Positions 23,996 to 35,806 of a stretch of DNA of 64,000 bases are shown piece by piece. The notes under the pieces are model-generated. The model was not told where the DNA came from and did not search any database. It worked only from the letters and a program-made list of their open reading frames with translations. Position 1 is the first letter of the stretch. Each line of letters begins with the position of its first letter. Source of the DNA: Bryoerythrophyllum caledonicum (taxonomy: Eukaryota; Streptophyta; Bryopsida; Pottiales; Pottiaceae); contig OZ020523.1 in assembly GCA_963971425.1 (NCBI GenBank), positions 13,574,867 to 13,638,866 of the forward strand, in the 5' to 3' direction. A program made the translations under genes and the position numbers.

Positions 23996-26900
23996 ATGAA
24001 CGACCAAGAGGTCCTGGAGCAATACTATAAACCAACAAGTTTTGCGATCGAGTCCGATGACGGAGAGGAGCACGAGTTACTCAACTGCTACGAGCTTCGA
24101 GATCGAGAGAGACATGAGGCGTGGGGGTTCGAACATATCGGTCACTCTGACAGCTTGGTGTTGACTCACAAATTTCGAGGCATGGATATGTTCTTGCACG
24201 TTTCACCGAATGAGAAGATAATCGAGTTTGACCACCACAAGAAGTTCCTCGTGGTTAAAAGTGAGACGACAACTGAAAGCAGTTTTCAGTACACGGTTCT
24301 CATCGACTGCATGACTCAAGTCTTCAGCCTTGATCCCTTTCTCGACAGTATTGAGAACTCATTGTTTGAGTCAATAAAGGACATCCTCAAACAACAGGAC
24401 GAAGATTACTGGAAGAGCAGTATTGGTGGGCCTCTTTGCGCTAAAGCTTTGTCATCGAAGTTGACAAGTCTCCTCCATGCAATGGCGATGAAGGTTCTTC
24501 AAAACTAGCAGACCTCATCTGAGATGATTCCGGTGGAGGTCTCTCGTAGGACCGAGAGTGGCAACGTTAGCCAAGGTGGTAACACTGGACAGAAGACTGC
24601 AGCGGCTCGAATTAGCAAGGCAAATCCGAGGAAGTCGTTGTCTGCAAACCCAACGCCACCAAAGAGGCAGCGTCGATCACTTGCTCCGGAGGCTTCAACT
24701 CGAAGAGCACTAAAATCTAGTGCAAAGAACCAAGAAGTTGGTAATCCAGATGGTGAGGCCAGCATCGTCTCTGCAATCACCGATCTGCCCCACGAGTTGC
24801 GTCCTGGAGAAGCCATTGACTACGGGAATGCATCCGAGGTGTATGAAAAGTTCTGGACAGATTGCCAGGACTGCTTCCTCTACAACCCTGACATGAAGAA
24901 GGAGCTGGACGTGCGGCAGTTATCACCAGCACCAGAGGACTGGATAATTCGGGCCTTTGAGAAGAAAGGCATGGATGTGGTAATGAATTACCTCATCCAC
25001 ATGCCCGATAAATCCATCAAGCAGACGCTTTGCGTAATGCCGATAATAAACGAGAAGCCTGATGGAGACTGGCAAGACATTCGAAAGGGAAAGTTCTATA
25101 TCATAAATGGCCAACATAGTCTGGCGGCCAGTTTAGTGATGATGGCGGATGAATCTATTGATGAGACCACAGTGAGGCACTTTTGCGTGTGGAAGTATTT
25201 TGTCGTATGGTCCAATGACAAAGAAAAACTGCGTAAGATCTCAGCATTCTACAGCCGAGTCAATCACTTGTCCATCTTCAAGCCAACATGGTCGACCAAC
25301 ATCCTGTCCGCACGGTCGACATGGACCAATCTAGGTCGCCGAATTCCACTACAGAAGAAGAATACGCCTGGTGGCCGTGGAGCTCCAAGAGCCAACGACA
25401 AGGCGTATAAGGTAAGCAATCCTGATTGCGATTGCATATTCAGCTCGAGTCGAGCTAAATATGCAAACCCTTACAAATGCATATTCAGCTCAACTCGAGC
25501 TAAATGTGCACACCTTTGTCTACAATTATTCACTTTTACTAACACAATCATTGTGCCTTCTGTAGGTGTTCATTGAGGCTATTCAACGTCGATTTGTTTG
25601 CATTGACGTTGCAAAGAACCAGCAGTATGCTAGCAAATCTAGTCAGGTTCCTCAGCTAGCTTTCTCAAATGAGGTCAAGATTATCATGTCGCCTGATTCT
25701 ACTTTCAATCTCTGGCAAGATGTGATGGCCGCAAGTGCTCAAGGGGACTTGATTGACGTTGACACCAACCTCCTTTGCAAATTCAAAGACAACCTGAAGT
25801 CGACACCAACGAAGGATGGTGGTATGAATCGAGAGTTCTTCAAGTGGCTCAATGGCCTCACTGATGCAGATCATGTAAAGTTGTTGAACCACATTTTGAA
25901 CCGCAGCGGACCAAAACGGCGGCTGTAGTACCCAAAGGTGGTCATCAAGACACCAACCAGCGTATTGGATAGTAACTACACGGCTTTGGAATGGATCGAG
26001 CGGCGCAAGAGGAAGAACGTCGTCCGTAGGGAGTTGCAGAAACTAAAGCCTAGTCTTGCATTTTTTGATGCAAACAAAAATTTTATTCCTGGAAACTAGA
26101 AGCGTTTTAAGCGTGAATATCACGTCTCATCCGCAACCATGAGGGTGCTTGTCGATCAACCCGGTGAGGCATTCTTCACTAAGGCGCGACAGCTTCGGAG
26201 CAAGAACAAGTCTGCGGAGGAGCTATCGCCGTACGCGAAAGCTTGGTTTAAGTTGTTCTTAGACAAGCGCCAACACTTTAAAGAAGCGTCCGGGTCTGCA
26301 TACATTCGGAAGTACAACATCATCAATGATGCGTTGGGTGTGTGGCCCGAAAACACATGGGATCCCCGCGGCGAAAAGCCTCGGCTTGCATTAATCGATT
26401 TCAGATCAGCTTCCGGGCAAGATTTGAAGCCATCATCAACGGTCGCTAACCCATTCTTCAAGGACTTCATGGAGGCATTGCGGGCTGGAGGCAGCCCTGG
26501 ACTGACAGACCCAGATGTTTGGCTATGGATTTGTGGGACAAAGATAGAGGAGAGGCAAGTCTTCTTCATAATCGAGAAGTCCCTATTTGCGGACGAATAC
26601 GTGACATATAGTTCCGCATACATTCCTGGTAAGTATGAGCGGCTCGATGATCTGCCGATAGGCAACAAGTTGTCGAAAGATTTTGTCGAACTTCTTTGGC
26701 TAGTCCGTAAGCAGTTAGCTTGCCCTAACTTAGTTACAAAAGAGTATGTCTATCCGCTTCATGTTGCAAACACCAAGGTCCGCAAGTACAACGAGTTGGA
26801 GTATCGTGTGAACACTACTGAGTTCACAATGGAGTTCTACTTTCAAGTACTCAAAGAATGGGGCAAACCCGGGGACTTAGTCTTCTCTGTCTTTGGAGGC

Positions 26901-28193
26901 TCAAAGTTTCTTATTGCATCTATGGTAAGCATTTCTCCCGAGCTCTCTTGTTTGCATATTCGACTAGAGCTGAATATGCAAGTGCTTCTCGATCATTAGC
27001 TTCGAGTTGCATATTTAGCTCGAGTCGAGCTGAATATGCAAGTAGTGTAGTTTCATGGAATGCAATTATATGTCGCTTGAGTTAGTTTGATTGATTGCCA
27101 GTGGCTGTGGTGTACCTTGCAGATCGAATCTCTAGGGTGTGCCTGCATCTGCGAGACTTCTGAGAGTGATCGGTACGAAAGCAAGGCCAAATTGGCTTTG
27201 TCTCTATGCAAAGCGGATTTCGTTGCCGACGGTTATCCAGTTGACGAGAGGAAATATCCTGTTAAGCCTCCTCGTGGTAAGGGTAAGGGCAAGAGACAAG
27301 TTAATGACGACGATGATGATGAGGAAGATGATGATGAGCATCCTACTGTGGATGTTACGAGCTCAGATGTTGCGGTAGCTGAGCCATCAGACCTCGCTTC
27401 TGCTCGCGTTAATGAAGGCGCAGATACTGGTGCATTTTTTGCGAATGATTATGAGGATCTTGCTCTTCGTCGGTCCAGTGTGATTGCGGATGGTGCTGGT
27501 CCATCCAACCATCGGTCGCAGAGTAGGGCTGATTCCTCAGATGGAAATACTGACGATGACGTTGAAGTGATGGCTTCTGCTCCAACGCCCCCGCACAAGC
27601 GCCAACGAACTCCTGTGATGGTTAACTCGCCCGCACTATCTACGTCCCCTCCGACTACACAAGCTGATATGGCATTGAAGGTCGAGATGCTCTTAAAAAA
27701 AGTCGAGGAGCAAGAGAGGCTCAACCAAGAGTTGTCAAGACGGCAGGAAGAGCGCCAAGATGAGCTCCTTGCAGCGTAGAGAGCCGACATGGAGCGGAAC
27801 AGGCAAGCGATGATCGCTTCTATGTTTGCAAGGTTCAAACAGATGTTGCCACCGCAGTCCAAGCCGATAGAGCATATTTTAGGTGCAACTCTTGGGATGG
27901 CTGCAAGACCATCGTCTCAAGGCCTTACTGTTATAGAGACGGTTCCCTCGTTTGGAGAGGCGTCTGTCCAACAGTCTTTGCTGACATCAGATCCAAAGAC
28001 GTCTTCTCCTCGTTCACCGCCACAAGCGACAGCCTATGTTGGAGACGAGCGCATGGTTTCCGCCGATCCCAATGTTGAGCCAATCAATGTGATCCGGGTG
28101 GAAGAGACAGAAGTTGCTAATGAAGTCAACACACCGAGCAACACTCAAGCATCTCCAGAACACTCTTCATGTGGAATTCTCGATGAGAACTAG
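23996..28193 (+). CDS. Element 1 gene B: ParB/sulfiredoxin-like 'NGQHS' protein with acidic and coiled-coil tail
   Basis: Three exons, all introns phase 0: 23996-25411, 25566-26924 and 27123-28193, 1,282 codons. The ATG follows an AG acceptor at 23988. A basic Ser/Thr-rich linker (about 175-250) leads to a ParB/Srx-like motif IINGQHSLAAS near residues 369-379, comparable to the DGQHR/ParB phosphate-binding motif of that fold. A conserved middle domain fills exon 2. Exon 3 has a basic patch (PPRGKGKGKR), a run of Asp/Glu, and a predicted coiled coil (KVEMLLKKVEEQERLNQELS). Four in-frame TAG codons (24506, 25926, 26097, 27777) but no frameshift. Both introns hold the element palindrome. DNA binding to these palindromes is a hypothesis from the ParB analogy. 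Without those TAGs being read through the protein cannot be full length. Confidence 0.75.
25435..25510. repeat. Two element 1 palindromes in intron 1 of gene B
   Basis: Copies at about 25435 and 25479 inside the 154-bp intron 25412-25565. Element 2 has one of its own palindromes in the matching intron. Confidence 0.9.
26953..27041. repeat. Two element 1 palindromes in intron 2 of gene B
   Basis: One shortened copy near 26953 and one full copy near 27007, in intron 26925-27122. Element 2 has two of its own in the matching intron. Confidence 0.85.
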
Positions 28194-28498
28194 TACATCG
28201 AGTATTCTTGTTGTTGTTAATTTTGTTTCCTCAATTACTTTCGTACATTAACTTTTGTTTGTAAATAATCTTGGATGTTTATTGTCCTTTTTAACCTTGG
28301 CACAGTAAATTTGATGTTGTTTCCATTTCAAATCTCCTTAATCACTTCCCTTCGTTGTATGTTGTTTACGTCTTGATCCATTTATTTTTCCTTTTAGACT
28401 TCACTTAAGTTGAAGTAAATCTACTGCAAGTAAGTAGTAGTATATCTCTCTCTGTTTTGTTATTTTCGGTCCTTCTCCTAAAGTCATTGTTACTTCTA

Positions 28499-28668
28499 TT
28501 GCATATTTAGCTCGACTCAAGCTGAATATGCATTACTTTCTGTATATATTGTTGTTCTCCCTCTGTGTGCATCATGTTGAAATTCAAGTAGTCCTCTCCC
28601 TTGTGTGCATCCAATTGTTGAGCACTCATATACTTGCACAATCAGTTTGAGTCGAGCTGTATGTTGAT
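28499..28668. repeat. Two element 1 palindromes between genes B and C
   Basis: A good copy at about 28499-28531 and a decayed one near 28636-28668, just upstream of the first recognised exon of gene C. Confidence 0.75.
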
Positions 28669-28745
28669 CTTGTTTAGTATCAACTGTCGTTGCATTTTTT
28701 GGGCATGTTTGTTCATAACCTTTAATCAAATTTGCTGAATTTCAG

Positions 28746-29806
28746 ATGCCCTAAGCCTTGAAGTTGATTTCATAAAAGATGATGCTGGCGCTTCTGAGCA
28801 TCCTCCTATGGTTGGTGCAAAGCCCATTGATGCTACTTTGGCCATCATTTCACAGGTATAACTTTAATCTCACTACTTCATGGCCAAAAAGATTGTGCTG
28901 TCATTTGTAGTGCTTCCTTCTTCGTATAATATTTTGTGCTCTATTGTTATATATTGTTTAATGTTTAGTAATATGTACCTCCACTCTTTCCCATCTGAAT
29001 TCCAGGTGGTCGAGCCACTGGAGAGCGTTCATAGCGCCGTAGTCCGTGTTTCTCGTTCAACCCCTAGAGTGGTCAAACCGTGGTTAAACATTGTGTTTGA
29101 CTTGAACGGTATATTGTGTGTGTGCGAGGAATTCCGCTTGAGGTCTGCTACACAAGCCTTCAATGCATGTTCTCTACCACACTCTATAAAGGTTCCAGCC
29201 AAGGTCGGCCCAAAGCTAGTGTATGTTCGTCCTGGCTGCAAGGCATTTTCGAACGTTGTTTCCATGTTTGCATCGATATCGGTCTGGAGTTCGATGAAAT
29301 TGAACACCACTAGTAGCATCGTCAATTACCTCTTCCCGAAAGCAGTCTCACCAAAAGTTATATTTGGGCAAGAGCATTGTAGCAGAGTCGTAACTGCTAT
29401 GATACATAATGTACCTCAATATCTGAAGGTTAAGAACTCGGATAAGGAGGTATTTCTGAAGACGTTGTCGAAAGACCTTTTTACAAAAAAGGGTGGATCC
29501 TTTACGAAGGAGAATACCATCATCATAGATGACAGCCCGTACAAGCACGTCCTTAATAATCTGGAGAATGTGCTTCTTGCGGATACTTGGTCCTACAAAG
29601 GGGATGGATGGAACGATAAGTTCCTTCTCAATGTCTTGCTTCCGTGGCTCCAAAAGCTCCACAGTATTACAGAGTTAGGGCTGCAATCTTTTCGGCAAGA
29701 GAATCCCTTTGGTCGTCCGACAGTTTGCTCGGATCCATATACCTTAGAATACATAGAATTAACGCACGCGATTATGATATCTGATGGGCTCACAAATTCA
29801 AAGTAG
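28746..29806 (+). CDS. Element 1 gene C: FCP1/NIF-like HAD phosphatase homologue
   Basis: Exons 28746-28855 and 29006-29806, in phase and free of stops. HAD-type motifs: motif I FDLNGILC (29097), motif II VWSSMK (29284) and motif III IIDDSPYKH (29524), matching the FCP1/SCP family that acts on the RNA polymerase II CTD. The usual DxDxT is changed to DLNGI, so the second Asp (general acid/base in the family) is Asn, as in some other plant FCP1-like proteins; catalysis is doubtful. The first exon opens with two bases of a split codon, so either an upstream exon is missing from my model or the gene starts at an internal Met. It may use gene B's transcript. Element 2 has the same gene in the same place. 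Confidence 0.7.
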
Positions 29807-30099
29807 TTCACTGGTATCAAACATAATTGTCGTGATGTGTTATACTGTACATATCTTGTAATTCAAGTGGCAGTTGCCAGTTCTTTGATATTTGATTGTA
29901 ATTGTTTGTTTGTTATTGTTGAGTTTGTAAGTTTTTGTTCTCTCATTGCTTACATGTTTGAAAAAGAGCCGTTCACCATTTTCTCAAGTAAACTATTGTA
30001 TTGCCACCATGGATTCCTGTTTTGAAGTCTGAAGATTGTGGATATCGAATTCCAAGAAATCGAAATGATTTGTACTCCCGCGGAGCAGCTGATTATTTG

Positions 30100-31053
30100 A
30101 TGGACTCTTCGATGGTTCCAATTGAAGAAGATGAAGTAAACAACCCCCCACCAAAATTTTGCATTCGAAAGGTTGCCTCCCGTTCTATTCTTCAACCTCG
30201 TCAAATTTTGGGGTCCCCCGGTGTTGATAGGATTTGTGGGAAAGGTGACCAAGTGCTTGTTTGCGGACGTGAGGAATCATTGTCTCTTCCCCCGAGAAGC
30301 ATGGTATTCCCCCCCTCCCCTTCTCTGTATTTGTCCTAGGTCTTTTTTTGGCAATGTGCACATTCAGCTTGAATAGAGCTAAATATGCACAAGTAGCATT
30401 TTAACTCCCTTTGACCCTACGTCATAGGATCACGCGCTTCTAACATTTGTTGGTGTAATTCAACCACCTACGACGGTGCCATCAGAGAAAATGCCCACAA
30501 TTCCTACTACGTGTCGGCCTGTTGCAACGGTCGGAAATGATGAGAACAAGCTTCAATCTCTAAGTGGGAAAACGCATTCTACTATTGAGGTTAGTCATAT
30601 TTTTTGTTATTGTTTAATGTGTTGTATCTTCTCCTCTTAATCAACATTGTTTTGATTTTGCATGTTTCACGAACACCTAAATTGGACATAATTATTTGAA
30701 TGGATTCCACGTCATGGTGTTTGTATTTTTTTGACATGTGTGGCTACATATTCAGCTTGGTTTAAGCTGATTTTTGTGGTCTCTTTTGCTAGGTGCTTCG
30801 ACCGACAATACAGCGTCAAAGTGCTTCCCCAAAGCATGGTTTAAACCAAAACTCGAAGCGTCACTCTCGCCGTCGCCACTCGCTTCCTGTGCCTGTTGTT
30901 ACTTGGAATCAACGAATGCAACGCCAACGACTGCAAGAACATATACGTGCTAGTCAAATGCCATATACCGGTTACAGCCGCAAAGATGAACTTCAGAGGG
31001 GTAGGGATGAGCTGAGTAAATCTAATTCTAGTGACCTGGAGAAGATCAAGTAG
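30100..31053 (+). CDS. Element 1 gene D: small basic protein
   Basis: Three in-phase exons with GT-AG borders: up to 30303, 30428-30589 and 30793-31053. The first in-frame ATG is at 30100; the frame stays open upstream to about 29992, so an earlier exon is possible. The C-terminus is strongly basic (HSRRRHSLPVPVV, then Gln/Arg-rich, then GYSRKDELQRGRDEL). Element 2 gene D has a similar ending (YSRRKEIMIGYAKVKAQEA). No known domain. The introns and 3' flank each carry a decayed element palindrome (30357, 30748, 31078). The stop lies 369 bp from the right end. Confidence 0.55.
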
Positions 31054-31111
31054 ATTTATGATCTTAGTGGTACAAGTGCACATTCAGCTTGGCTATACCT
31101 AAATGTGCATT
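30357..31111. repeat. Three decayed element 1 palindromes around gene D
   Basis: Copies near 30357-30390 (intron), 30748-30772 (intron) and 31078-31111 (after the stop). The arms are less perfect than in the main arrays. Confidence 0.75.
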
Positions 31112-31394
31112 GACTAGTAATTAATGTGTATGTTTTTGGTCGTAGTAAAAGCCTTTTTCTACATGGAAAGGATGATGCATGTTTTGTATATGGATTACTT
31201 CTATCATATTATAAATAAAGTCTGCAATTAAAGATATTAGTTCATTTGATTCTCCCATTTGGGTACTGTTTGCCTAACATCTTCATATTATCTTACAAAT
31301 ATGGTGTTGTACTTCTATTCTAATCATGTTTTGCTTCATCACTACGGTAAAATATTTGGATTACTCAAGAGCATGTACCTCCTAAATCCCTAGA

Positions 31395-31422
31395 AATCTC
31401 CCAATATAATGTATATGGTGTT
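31395..31422 (-). repeat. Right terminal inverted repeat of element 1
   Basis: Inverse of 9327-9354 with one mismatch, followed by the target duplication CCAC at 31423-31426. Confidence 0.9.
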
Positions 31423-32689
31423 CCACCGGTATTCTAGCTAGTGGATCGGGGGCAACATTCCCCCAAGTTCCGAATGATTGGTACAAGGGACCCACTCAAC
31501 AACCACACCTGCATCACGATGATTGGAAGTTGATGGTGGTCTCTCACAACGAGGACGAGGTCCATAATATAAAGGTGGGTGTTGGATTGACCGAGGATGA
31601 GATGGTGAAATACAAGTCACTAGTGGTTGAGTTTCGGGACATTTTTGCATGGTCATACAAAGACCTCAAAGGCATTCCCCTGGCAGTGACACAACCTCAC
31701 ATTCCCCTTCTCCCGGGCACTACTCCCATTAGACAAAAAGAGCGGTGTATGAATCCTAACCTATAGCTCATTGTCAAGGCAGAGTTGGAAAAGCTACTCC
31801 AAGCGGCGTTCATTAAACCCGTGGAGACATCCGATTGGGTCTCCCCCAAGGTTTTGGTTAAAAAGAAAAATGGGAAGCTACGGGTGTGCATTGACTATAG
31901 GAAACTCAACCACCACACCCAAAAAGACCACTTCCCCTTGCCATTTATCAACACCATCTTAGAGGAGGTAGGTGGTCATGAGCTTTACACATTTATGGAT
32001 GGCTACTCGGGCTACAATCAAATCTCCATTGCCCCCAAGGACTATCACTAGACCGCCTTCACTACCCCATGGAGCACCTTCATTTATTTGGTCATGCCTT
32101 TTGGGCTTTTTAATGCCCCTTCCGCATTCCAGAGGGCCATGATCTATGCCTTCTCAGACCTCTTGCATAAATCAATGACGGTGTTCATTGATGATTTTAG
32201 CACCCAGTCCACGAAGGACAACCACCTCGCGTGTGTGAGGCAAAGCTTCGAATGGTGTAGGCGCACCGATATCGCTCTCAATCCCGAGAAGATTTTCCTC
32301 GGCGTAGAAAAGTGAGTCTTGCTAGGGTTTGTGGTCTGCAAGGAGGGTAGAGTCTAGAGAGCCGGATCCCGACAAGGTATAGGTAATCGTGGAGTTACAC
32401 CCTCCCACAAACGTCAAGGAAATACAAAAAACCCTAGGACACATAGGGTGGTATCGGGAGGTTATCCATGACTATGCCACGAAATCCATGCCTATCACTA
32501 GACTCATCCAAAAGAACGTGAGGTTCGAGTGGACCCCAAGTTGTCAAGAGGCCTTCGAGATTCTGAAGGGGGAATTAACCACCTACCCGGTTTTGAGGCC
32601 CCCGAATTGGGAGTTGCCCGTTCACATCTATAGCGATGCCTCGGCGGTGGCAGTAGGAAGCACCTTGTGCCAACCGGTGGGCCTTAATG

Positions 32690-33048
32690 CACTATAAGAA
32701 ACCCGTGTTTTTTGTGATGTTCCAAAAAACGTAGAAAATGTCAAAAAAACAGGGATGATGTCCATGAAAGCATCACCTAAAATTTGGATCAACCGAAACA
32801 TGCAAAAACATGGCAAAAATTGCAGTCAACATAGACAATGTTTACGTTAACGTCTTTGCCAACATATACGCGTGTCCTTGCTAACATCCCCATGTTTGGG
32901 AGCTAACATGCCCACGTGTCCCAACTAACATCTCCATGTTTTTTACAACGTCCTGTTAATTCTGATGTTTTTCTAGATGTCACTTTTCAAAATGTAAATG
33001 TTTTACGATTTTAGGTGACATCACAAAAAACACGGGTTTCTTATAGTG
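32690..33048. mobile_element. Non-autonomous CACTA-type element, 359 bp, TSD ATG
   Basis: Starts CACTATAAGAAACCCGTG and ends with the inverse CACGGGTTTCTTATAGTG. The 3-bp duplication ATG is at 32687-32689 and 33049-33051. CACTA termini with a 3-bp TSD identify the En/Spm superfamily. No coding capacity. Sits in the RNase H region of the gypsy element. Confidence 0.95.
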
Positions 33049-33383
33049 ATGGCAAGGCGTTGCCTTCGCAAGTAGGCAATTAAACCCCGCCGAAAAGAAC
33101 TATACCACCACCGAACGTGAATGTTTGGCAATGGTCTTTTCGGTCAAAAACTTTCGCCATTACTTGTTACTCAACCCCGTGGTGTTCTACGTGGATCACA
33201 TGGCCATCAAGTACCTCGTCAACAAGGCAGATTTGAGTGGTCGTTTAGCAAGGTGGGTCTTACTTTTAGAAGAGTTTGACTACACGGTTGAGTACCGCCC
33301 GGGAAGAATGCACCTTCAAGCGGATCACCTCTCCCGTCTTTCAAAGGAAACCGGCGTGGTCCCCATTGATGAGGCCTTGATAG

Positions 33384-35116
33384 CACTATAAGAAAACCAT
33401 GTTTTTAGTGTCGTCAAGGCTGTTACGTGTTGTATTTTCTGTGATGTCACACGTTAGTCGAAAAATTGCTACAGTACCTCGAATTTAGTTTGGCGTTGCA
33501 TCAAACGTGTTCCTGTTAAAGACAAAACGCGTTGATGTCACCGTAGACATGCACGTTTTTGGTGACGTAAAAATAAACGTGACCACGTTAGACTGTGACA
33601 TCATAGAAAACACGAGATGTCCACGTCAGCCACAGTTGCATTTAATTTTACTGTGGAATGATTGCAACCCGCTGCCCAAAAGCCAAAAATTGAGGAAATG
33701 GGCAGCTTTCATCCGTAGTGGATGAAATATGTCGCAAGGAAGGAAGAGCCGAAGGGCGACTTACACACAAGCAACCTCCACAACAACTACACTTTACTTT
33801 TGGAAGTGTGGGTGAGAGCAAATTGAACTTAGGTGATAGAAGTGGGAGGTGGGTTGCGGCAAAGCTCACTTTAACGCTAAGAGGAGGGAGATTAGGAGAA
33901 CAACAAGAAGTAGAAAGAGGCAACTTGAACGTGATGGAGCAAAGCAGCGGCGGCTATGGCGGGAGCCATAAAGCGGTGACGACGGAGCTAGCTGGGAGCA
34001 AGGAAGGTGATCTACGGCAAATCAAGACGGCAAGGGGAGAGCTCAAAGGGAAGAAGAACGATGGCAGGGGGAGCTTTGGCCATAGCCGGCTAATCCTAGC
34101 CATAGCTGACCTCAGCCATGGCCAGGACACCCTAGCCATAGCCAAGTTCAGTATTCATCACCGTGGAGAGGCGCTGTAGCAGCAAGGTCGGTACGTCCTC
34201 CACTTACTTAGAACTCGTGAAACACGTCGTGAAGTCTTCGCATCGAACTGCAGGTACGTGGTTCTAACACAAACTTGCGCGGAGCTCCACCTCGCAATCT
34301 TCGGCCGAATTCCTCCTCGTGCGCAGGTCGTGCCAAGCTGCAAACCGCAACTCTCCCATCCACACAGCGCCGAACTCCAGCTCTGTAGATCCTCTTGAGC
34401 GCCGAAGCTGTGACCTAGGTCGTCGCACACCCATGACGTAGTCTGAAGAACAATTTTTAGGCACCCTAAATCCTTCCCAAATGCCCATGCTCGTTCATCA
34501 ATTGCCCCAGCAAGCGCCAAATCACACATTAGGGTTTTGATCATTTTTAGAAACATGTTTAGAAAAAAGTCCAAAAGAACATGCTAGATGTTCAAGTGAA
34601 CATGATCTCCAGCATGAAAAAGGTCATTGACAACATATAGGCAGAATGCGCCAACGTCAGGATTGATGTCATGAGCAACACGAGCATGTCAAAACGAACG
34701 TCAAAACTAATAGCCTTCTGTGGACAAAAAATGCTCTAAAAGCATGACGTCAGCTGACGTGGGTTGTCCACGCCATAATTCTTTGGGTCCAAGTCAGCAA
34801 TTTATAAAATTCCACGTCACTGCCCGCTCAAAATGGAGTTGGATGAAAAAAATCCCGCGTGGCGCTGCCCAAAGGAAAACATAGCTGATATGGACATGGG
34901 CCCCCCTCCACGTGGAGCCCTTTCCTACACATTTCAAGCAACGTTCAGTTGGATGTCAAGAGGTTGACAACCATGTTACGATAGATTTTTTGACGTTTTT
35001 GACCTATTCATCTTGACGGATTTTAGGTGACATCAACATTGACGCAGCAGCATGTTACTTTTGACGTTCAGGCATGTTTTTCACCGTGTTACAAAAAACA
35101 CGGGTTTTTTATAGTG
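33384..35116. mobile_element. Non-autonomous CACTA-type element, 1,733 bp, TSD TAG
   Basis: Starts CACTATAAGAAAACC and ends GGTTTTTTATAGTG. The 3-bp duplication TAG is at 33381-33383 and 35117-35119. Its termini match the 359-bp copy. The interior holds short open frames (for example 33718-34179) with no transposase similarity; a GC-richer middle at about 33700-34500 may be captured DNA. Separates the RNase H and integrase regions of the gypsy element. Confidence 0.9.
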
Positions 35117-35806
35117 TAGAGGAGGACTTGTTTAAAGTATCCTCCATTCCCTCATGTACAACTTAGTGGCCGAATTCCTTACCACCTACCTTCTACCGGA
35201 CTCATGGTCAAAAAACGAGCGTAGAATAGTTCGCCTTCATAGCCGCCACTTTACCATAGTGGGAGGCAAATTGTACCGTCGTGGGGTCGACGGCATGCTA
35301 CGTCAATGTGTGACGTCCGTGGAAATCCCCACGATCCTCTTAGCCTGCCACGACAACGCATGTGGAGGGCACTTCTCTAGGACCTTGACTGCCCAAAAAG
35401 TCCTTCGCGCGGGCTACTATTGGCCCACATTGTTCCAAGATGCCCACGAATACACCAAGAGATGCGACGCTTGTCAACGGTATGCCCGAAATGACCTTTG
35501 AATGAGCATGCCATTGCGCGTATCCTTGCCCTTGGTCCCATTCGAGAAGTGGGGTATTGACTACGTGGGAGAGGTACATCCTAGCTCCTCTAGTGGAATG
35601 AAGCACATAGTGGTGGCAACCGAATACCTCACGAAATGGGCCGAGGCTTGAGCCGTGAAAACCAATGACGCTAACCAATGAACAACAAGATTTCAGATTC
35701 CGGACTGAAACACATGGTCATTATAAAGGTTGACATTTCTATTCATGGTCTTTACTTGGGCTTGGGCTTTAAGACTACAACAAACCCTGTCATTTTTCAT
35801 ATACTA

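Larger units (their letters stand above)
9327..31422. mobile_element. Giant DNA transposon, element 1 (22.1 kb, 4 genes, 4-bp TSD CCAC)
   Basis: Complete element with terminal inverted repeats that match at 27 of 28 positions: left end starts AACACCATATTCATTA at 9327, right end finishes TATGGTGTT at 31422. The direct duplication CCAC flanks it at 9323-9326 and 31423-31426. The target is a Ty3/gypsy element whose sequence continues on both sides. Contents: gene A (minus), gene B, gene C and gene D (plus), about 29 copies of an element-specific palindrome, and a 10-kb central spacer with a Helitron, minisatellites and captured host-gene pieces. Element 2 shares termini, gene order and TSD length. 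A 4-bp TSD is known for superfamilies such as Sola and Ginger, but I cannot assign the family. Confidence 0.9.
31427..35704 (+). mobile_element. Ty3/gypsy retrotransposon, 3' part (reverse transcriptase, RNase H, integrase)
   Basis: Continuation of the element broken at 9326. Reverse transcriptase runs from about 31780 to 32315 (blocks VLVKKKNGKLRVCIDYRKLN, FMDGYSGYNQI, FIDDF), RNase H from about 32600 to 33390 (IYSDASA; YRPGRMHLQADHLSRL), and integrase from about 35154 to 35700 (an HHCC-type zinc region ending CDACQR; VVATEYLTKWAEA). Two CACTA-type elements are inserted in it. It ends where giant element 4 begins, so the 3' terminal repeat is not seen. Broken in several places. Confidence 0.9.
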
